From the NCBI RefSeq assembly GCF_900116295.1, contig NZ_FPAF01000017.1:1-64000 (forward strand): a stretch of DNA of 64,000 bases. The letters are read 5' to 3'. This document shows, piece by piece, positions 60,558 through 64,000 of the stretch; positions within the stretch are counted from its first letter, which is position 1, and every line of letters begins with the position of its first letter. The position numbers and the translations under genes were made by a program. The stretch comes from Bacillus sp. 103mf. Its GTDB lineage: Bacteria; Bacillota; Bacilli; Bacillales; Bacillaceae_G. A model generated the notes under the pieces. That model saw only the letters and a list, made by a program, of their open reading frames with translations. It did no database searches and had not been told where the DNA came from.

Positions 60558-62531
60558 TTATAAAACCCTAAAATCTTTCATACTTTCTCCAAGAATATAG
60601 TTTGAAAACCACATCAAATTCTGCTTCATAATAGCTACATTAATTCCTGGCTGGTCAGAACTATATGCCATTCCTTTAAATATAATTAATTCTGTATCAA
60701 CTTCCATATCCCTTAATCCTTGATATAGATCATATGCATTTGGAGTTGGAATTCTTGCATCCTTTTCGCCATGTTGGATTAAAGTGGGAGTACAGGCTGA
60801 TTTAATATATGTCATTGGTGATGTTTTAGTATATATCTCTGGATCATTCCATGGATTATTTCCTAAATACATCCTAATAAAGTAAGGTATATCTGTATTT
60901 ACATAATGGGTACTCCAATTCGTAATTCCACCTCCAACTGAAATAGCTTTAAATCTACTACTAAACGTAGAACAGAAAGCTGATATATATCCCCCGTTGC
61001 TCCATCCCATAACCCCTACTCTATCTTTATCTGCTATCCCTTTGTCAACTAGTTTATCCACTCCAGATATAACATCATCGTAGTCACCAATTCCCAGTTT
61101 TCTATAGTTTGCTTTTAAGAATTCATTACCGTAACCAGAACTTCCCCTGTAGTTTGGTTCTAAAACTATAAAGCCTTTTTCGATAAACTGTTCAATAGGA
61201 TATTTCTCATTAAAACAGTCTGAAAATATTGGAAAGGATGCCCAAGCCGGACCACCATGGATTACCACTAATAAGGGATATTTTTTATTTACGTCAAACT
61301 CTACTGGGGTTGATAAAACACCCTCTATTTCAAGGCCATCACTACTTTGCCATGAGATTATTTCCCTGTTACTTTTAAGCTTTCCTTTGAAAAAGCTATT
61401 TTCATTCGTTATTTTTTTATCGTCTAAATAGATTTCAAAGGTTTCATTTGTTATAGCCTTATTATAGGATATATGATTTCCATCCCTTGTTATAGAAGCA
61501 TCCATTATAAAGCTATCTGCTTTTTCACTTAACATTTCCACAGTGCCATCCTCAGATAGCAACCCAATAAGATAATTAGTTTTATTCTGCCATCTAATTA
61601 AAATTCCTTTAGCTGTCCACCGTAATGGAATAACCGTACTATCAAAATCTGTTAAAGGTTGAATTAGCTCTCCATTATTAATATCATATATCTCTAATGT
61701 ACTATCTTGTATATGGGTCTTATAGTAATCCTTCTCCCTTATACTTGCTGAGTAACATATTTTGCTGCCTTCAGGAGAAAAGCAAACGCTCCCTCCCAAC
61801 AACTTATCTATATTCATCTTTTGTAGCTCTCCAGCGTTAATATCTAGTATGTATAGATCTCCATTAATATAATCTCCCATATTTGGGCTTGGTGTAGCCA
61901 TAAATACAACCTTTTTCCCATCATTTGAAATATCAAATTCATGGATATGAAAATCCTTCCCATCAGTTAGTTGATAAACAACGCTATTTTCGTGTTCATA
62001 TTTATCATTTTGTATTACTTTTTCTATTTCAATGTAGTATAAACAATTATTCTGGTATTCCTTACCTATATGATGGAAATTTCCATACAGTTCCTTACGT
62101 TTCTTTATCACCTCAGATTCTTTTGACTGTGCAACATAATAAAAACCCTTGCCAGTAGGCTCCCATTTAAATTTACTGACCCCTTCTTTTTCATCAGTAA
62201 TTTGAACCCCACTATAACCATCTATTGAATTAACAAAGATCTGATTTTTCTTATTATCCCCGTCACCAACCGGGCTAAGGTATGCGATATTCCTAGAATC
62301 TGGAGACCATAATGGGTATGTACTATCTATATCCCTAGTTGTTAATGGGTAACTCTGCCCCTTATCTTTTTCATATATCCATACATGATTCCTATATTTA
62401 TTGTCTTTCCAGTTAGCTGTCTTCTTGACAAATGCTACGTTTTTGCCATCATCACTTATGTTTGTACCTGATAAGGTTGGTAATGAAATAATCTCTTCTA
62501 TGCTTAGATATGTTTTTTCATTCATTTTCAT
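60558..62531 (-). CDS. S9 family peptidase (prolyl oligopeptidase superfamily)
   Basis: The 657-residue protein has an N-terminal beta-propeller with WD40-like/TolB repeats (PLWSPDSRNIAYLS, CFSPEGSKICYSA) and a C-terminal alpha/beta-hydrolase domain: HGGPAW oxyanion strand, nucleophile serine in GVMGWSNGGYIS and aspartate in QHGEKDARIP. The expected catalytic histidine is missing; the matching stretch reads IFKGMAYSSDQPG and no His occurs in the last 50 residues. This may be a subfamily feature. Start ATG at 62531 behind GAGGGAG. Cargo of the younger glmS-linked element. Confidence 0.85.
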   Translation of the reverse strand: MKMNEKTYLSIEEIISLPTLSGTNISDDGKNVAFVKKTANWKDNKYRNHVWIYEKDKGQSYPLTTRDIDSTYPLWSPDSRNIAYLSPVGDGDNKKNQIFVNSIDGYSGVQITDEKEGVSKFKWEPTGKGFYYVAQSKESEVIKKRKELYGNFHHIGKEYQNNCLYYIEIEKVIQNDKYEHENSVVYQLTDGKDFHIHEFDISNDGKKVVFMATPSPNMGDYINGDLYILDINAGELQKMNIDKLLGGSVCFSPEGSKICYSASIREKDYYKTHIQDSTLEIYDINNGELIQPLTDFDSTVIPLRWTAKGILIRWQNKTNYLIGLLSEDGTVEMLSEKADSFIMDASITRDGNHISYNKAITNETFEIYLDDKKITNENSFFKGKLKSNREIISWQSSDGLEIEGVLSTPVEFDVNKKYPLLVVIHGGPAWASFPIFSDCFNEKYPIEQFIEKGFIVLEPNYRGSSGYGNEFLKANYRKLGIGDYDDVISGVDKLVDKGIADKDRVGVMGWSNGGYISAFCSTFSSRFKAISVGGGITNWSTHYVNTDIPYFIRMYLGNNPWNDPEIYTKTSPMTYIKSACTPTLIQHGEKDARIPTPNAYDLYQGLRDMEVDTELIIFKGMAYSSDQPGINVAIMKQNLMWFSNYILGESMKDFRVL

Positions 62532-62572
62532 TAATAAACTCCCTCGTAATGTCTAGTAATCTAATTTGTTCA

Positions 62573-62850
62573 ATAAAGTGAAACTTTAATCAGTGGGGGG
62601 TTTTTCCATCCCCCACTGATTATTAGTTGAACCAATCGGGCTTTTACGGGCAGTTGATCTCCCACCTAACTTCTTAAGAAAGGCGGAAGCGGCTCGCTCA
62701 GAATCGCAGGACGTTGGAGCGCCCGACAAAGAGGCGCTTTTTGCCTCGTCTGAGGGGGCGAAACGACCGGAGATTCTAGCCGCTAGAGCTGGACAATGCA
62801 TTCGCCGAATTTCGAGGTGGGAGTCTTACTGCCCGTTAATGCGGGATAAA
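62573..62850 (+). repeat. chimeric bcr1-type repeat with a GC-rich insert
   Basis: Outer arms are bcr1 (ATAAAGTGAAACTTTAATC ... TACTGCCCGTTAATGCGGG ATAAA). The central 20 bp are replaced by about 140 bp of GC-rich sequence (62675-62815) with GGCGGAAGCGGCTCGC, AAAGAGGCGCTTTTTGCC and CGCTAGAGCTGGACA. The insert resembles dispersed GC-rich repeats in other Bacillaceae. The repeat cuts off the 3' part of tnsA copy 1. Confidence 0.75.
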
Positions 62851-63410
62851 ACCTCTGCCCTATGCTGAACCCCTTTAGAACTGTGTTTAGCTTTCCATTC
62901 ACGAATTTCAAACGATAATAATATTAACATCGACAAAGAGCGATTTTCCCGTTCAATTTTAAACCTCTCTAACACACGTTCTTCTAATAGCTTATCTTTC
63001 ATTTTGATAGTATGAGCTACTTCAAATACACCTTGTCCTTTATCAACTGTTAATAAAAAGTCCGTTGTCATAACAATTGGATCTCCTGTTTTTGGATCAG
63101 CTAGGTGTTTAATCCCAAGCTCTTCAGCAATGACAATTGTCTCTTATTGTGGTAATAAAGAAAATTGTTCATAAATATCTAAAATAAAATCGAAAAATTC
63201 AGTTAAATAAAAGTAGTTCCGTTCCAAATCCGATAAAAACTCATGTTGTCTGGCAGTCTTTATACCTTTTAATCTTGTTGATCGATCTAATGAGGAAACA
63301 TCTTGAATTTTAAACCAAGGCTGATAATCTGCCCCACTACCCGTTCCTCTACCCTCTTTAATCCACTTATCGATTTTAGATGTTCTTTTCTTTTCGACAC
63401 AAAAACACCC
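62851..63410 (-). pseudogene. tnsA: tnsA pseudogene, copy 1, beside glmS
   Basis: Reading from GTG/ATG-equivalent near 63405, one missing A in a run (GAAAAGAAC) shifts the frame near the N-terminus; then SKIDKWIKEGRGTGSGADYQPW, HEFLSDLERNYFYLTE (catalytic E), an in-frame TAA after SLLPQ (at about 63145), LGIKHLADPKTGDPIVMTTDFLLTV (catalytic D) and VAHTIKMKDKLLEERVLE (catalytic K). The E-D-K triad of TnsA is complete. The sequence ends where the chimeric bcr1 begins. tnsB, tnsC and target-selection genes are gone. Confidence 0.85.
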
Positions 63411-63473
63411 CTTCAGATAATCATATCCAAAGGGGTAAAGCTTCGCAACTTTATTTTAAATCTACACAGCTTG
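63405..63473. mobile_element. Tn7-like right end at the glmS attachment site
   Basis: ACA at 63466-63468 (TGT on the minus strand) ends AACTTTATTTTAAATCTACA, a TnsB-site-like repeat. The end lies 23 bp from the glmS stop, matching Tn7, which inserts about 25 bp past glmS. tnsA starts just inside, as in Tn7. GCTTG (63469-63473) would be the 5-bp target copy. Confidence 0.65.
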
Positions 63474-63491
63474 TTCCAAATCTATAAACTC

Positions 63492-64000
63492 TTACTCAAC
63501 AGTCACCGACTTAGCCAAGTTACGTGGTTTATCAACGTCACACTCGCGGTGAAGTGCTGCATAGTATGAGATTAACTGTAATGGAACTACTACTGCAAGC
63601 GGTGCTAGTGCCTCGTGTACAGCTGGTACGATGAAGCGGTCGCCTTCCATTTCTAAGCCTTTCATTGCGATAATGCAAGGGTTTGCTCCGCGTGCTGCTA
63701 CTTCTTTTACGTTACCGCGAATTCCAAGGTTTACGTGCTCTTGCGTCGCAAGTGCGATAACTGGTGTACCTTTTTCAATTAACGCGATTGTACCGTGTTT
63801 TAACTCTCCTCCAGCAAAGCCCTCTGCTTGGATGTAAGAGATTTCTTTTAACTTTAATGCGCCTTCTAAACCAACGTAGAAGTCAACGCTGCGGCCAATG
63901 AAGAAACAGTTACGTGTTGTTGCTAAGTATTCTTTTGCAATTGCATCCATTTCATCTTTTTGATCGCAAAGTACTTCCATTGCGTTTGCAACAAGACCTA
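63492..64000 (-). CDS. glmS: glutamine--fructose-6-phosphate aminotransferase, C-terminal part (cut by window end)
   Basis: The last about 169 residues of the SIS isomerase half are present: [47 protein letters not shown] and the end [17 protein letters not shown]. GlmS makes glucosamine-6-phosphate for peptidoglycan. The codons for its conserved end form the site recognised by TnsD-type proteins, and the tnsA remnants lie directly downstream. The 5' end is outside the window. Confidence 0.97.
   Translation of the reverse strand, partial: GLVANAMEVLCDQKDEMDAIAKEYLATTRNCFFIGRSVDFYVGLEGALKLKEISYIQAEGFAGGELKHGTIALIEKGTPVIALATQEHVNLGIRGNVKEVAARGANPCIIAMKGLEMEGDRFIVPAVHEALAPLAVVVPLQLISYYAALHRECDVDKPRNLAKSVTVE

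Noticed and set aside
62586-62801. Minus-strand 71-codon frame with many Ala, Ser and Arg
   Set aside because: It lies entirely in the chimeric bcr1 repeat and its GC-rich insert; no ribosome binding site or family motif.

Overview
The window reads as chromosome of a low-GC Firmicute of the Bacillus cereus group. The evidence is the gene order (cshA, uvsE, rhomboid, acpS, ydcC, alr, ndoAI-ndoA, tex, cmpA, sprT, tRNAs), the many copies of a bcr1-type repeat bounded by ATAAA/TTTAT, cre-like sites and Bacillus-style ribosome binding sites. The + strand given runs opposite to most core genes.

Layout. 1-20 kb: core housekeeping genes, nearly all on the minus strand: two tRNAs, SprT-like protein, CmpA (37 aa, plus strand), Tex, the EndoAI/EndoA antitoxin-toxin pair, alanine racemase, the YdcC-like lipoprotein, AcpS, a rhomboid protease, UvsE, CshA, MurF, Ddl, two transporters, then the tyrosine-degradation operon hppD-fumarylacetoacetase-hmgA. 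20-33 kb: an accessory stretch rich in tiny genes. It has three tandem 36-aa membrane peptides, an ABC-F gene behind a leader peptide and two hairpins, a pair of paralogous 25-aa amphipathic peptides, further 33-36-aa membrane peptides, decayed genes and several copies of a second dispersed repeat. 33-48 kb: molybdate uptake (HTH-molybdate regulator, modA, modB), a sugar permease, a proline-synthesis gene, a TetR-controlled YhgE-like permease, lipoproteins, and a complete C4-dicarboxylate system (dctA, response regulator, sensor kinase, DctP-type binding protein). 48-53 kb: a CPBP membrane protease gene with one in-frame stop, a SCIFF-type six-cysteine peptide with its radical SAM maturase, a BcrC-like phosphatase and a mug gene broken by one stop. 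53-64 kb: an island of mixed composition (GC-rich methyltransferase, FAD monooxygenase without a canonical start, MBL hydrolase, malate:quinone oxidoreductase, DUF2785, S9 peptidase) ending in two tnsA remnants next to the 3' end of glmS, the classical Tn7 attachment site.

Two systems stand out. First, six promoters share a 42-bp element placed exactly 59 bp ahead of a -10 hexamer (within 3 bp at the sixth). Four drive small-peptide genes, one a short terminated transcript and one the CPBP gene; together they define a small-peptide regulon that I cannot match to a known one. Second, the SCIFF precursor lies behind three 16-bp palindromes (TGTGA-N6-TCACA) at an exact 31-bp pitch, the form of Fnr or Rex sites. 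This suggests that a ranthipeptide made by an oxygen-sensitive enzyme is under anaerobic or redox control in a Bacillus.

Functions are read from motifs and family knowledge; no database search was run.
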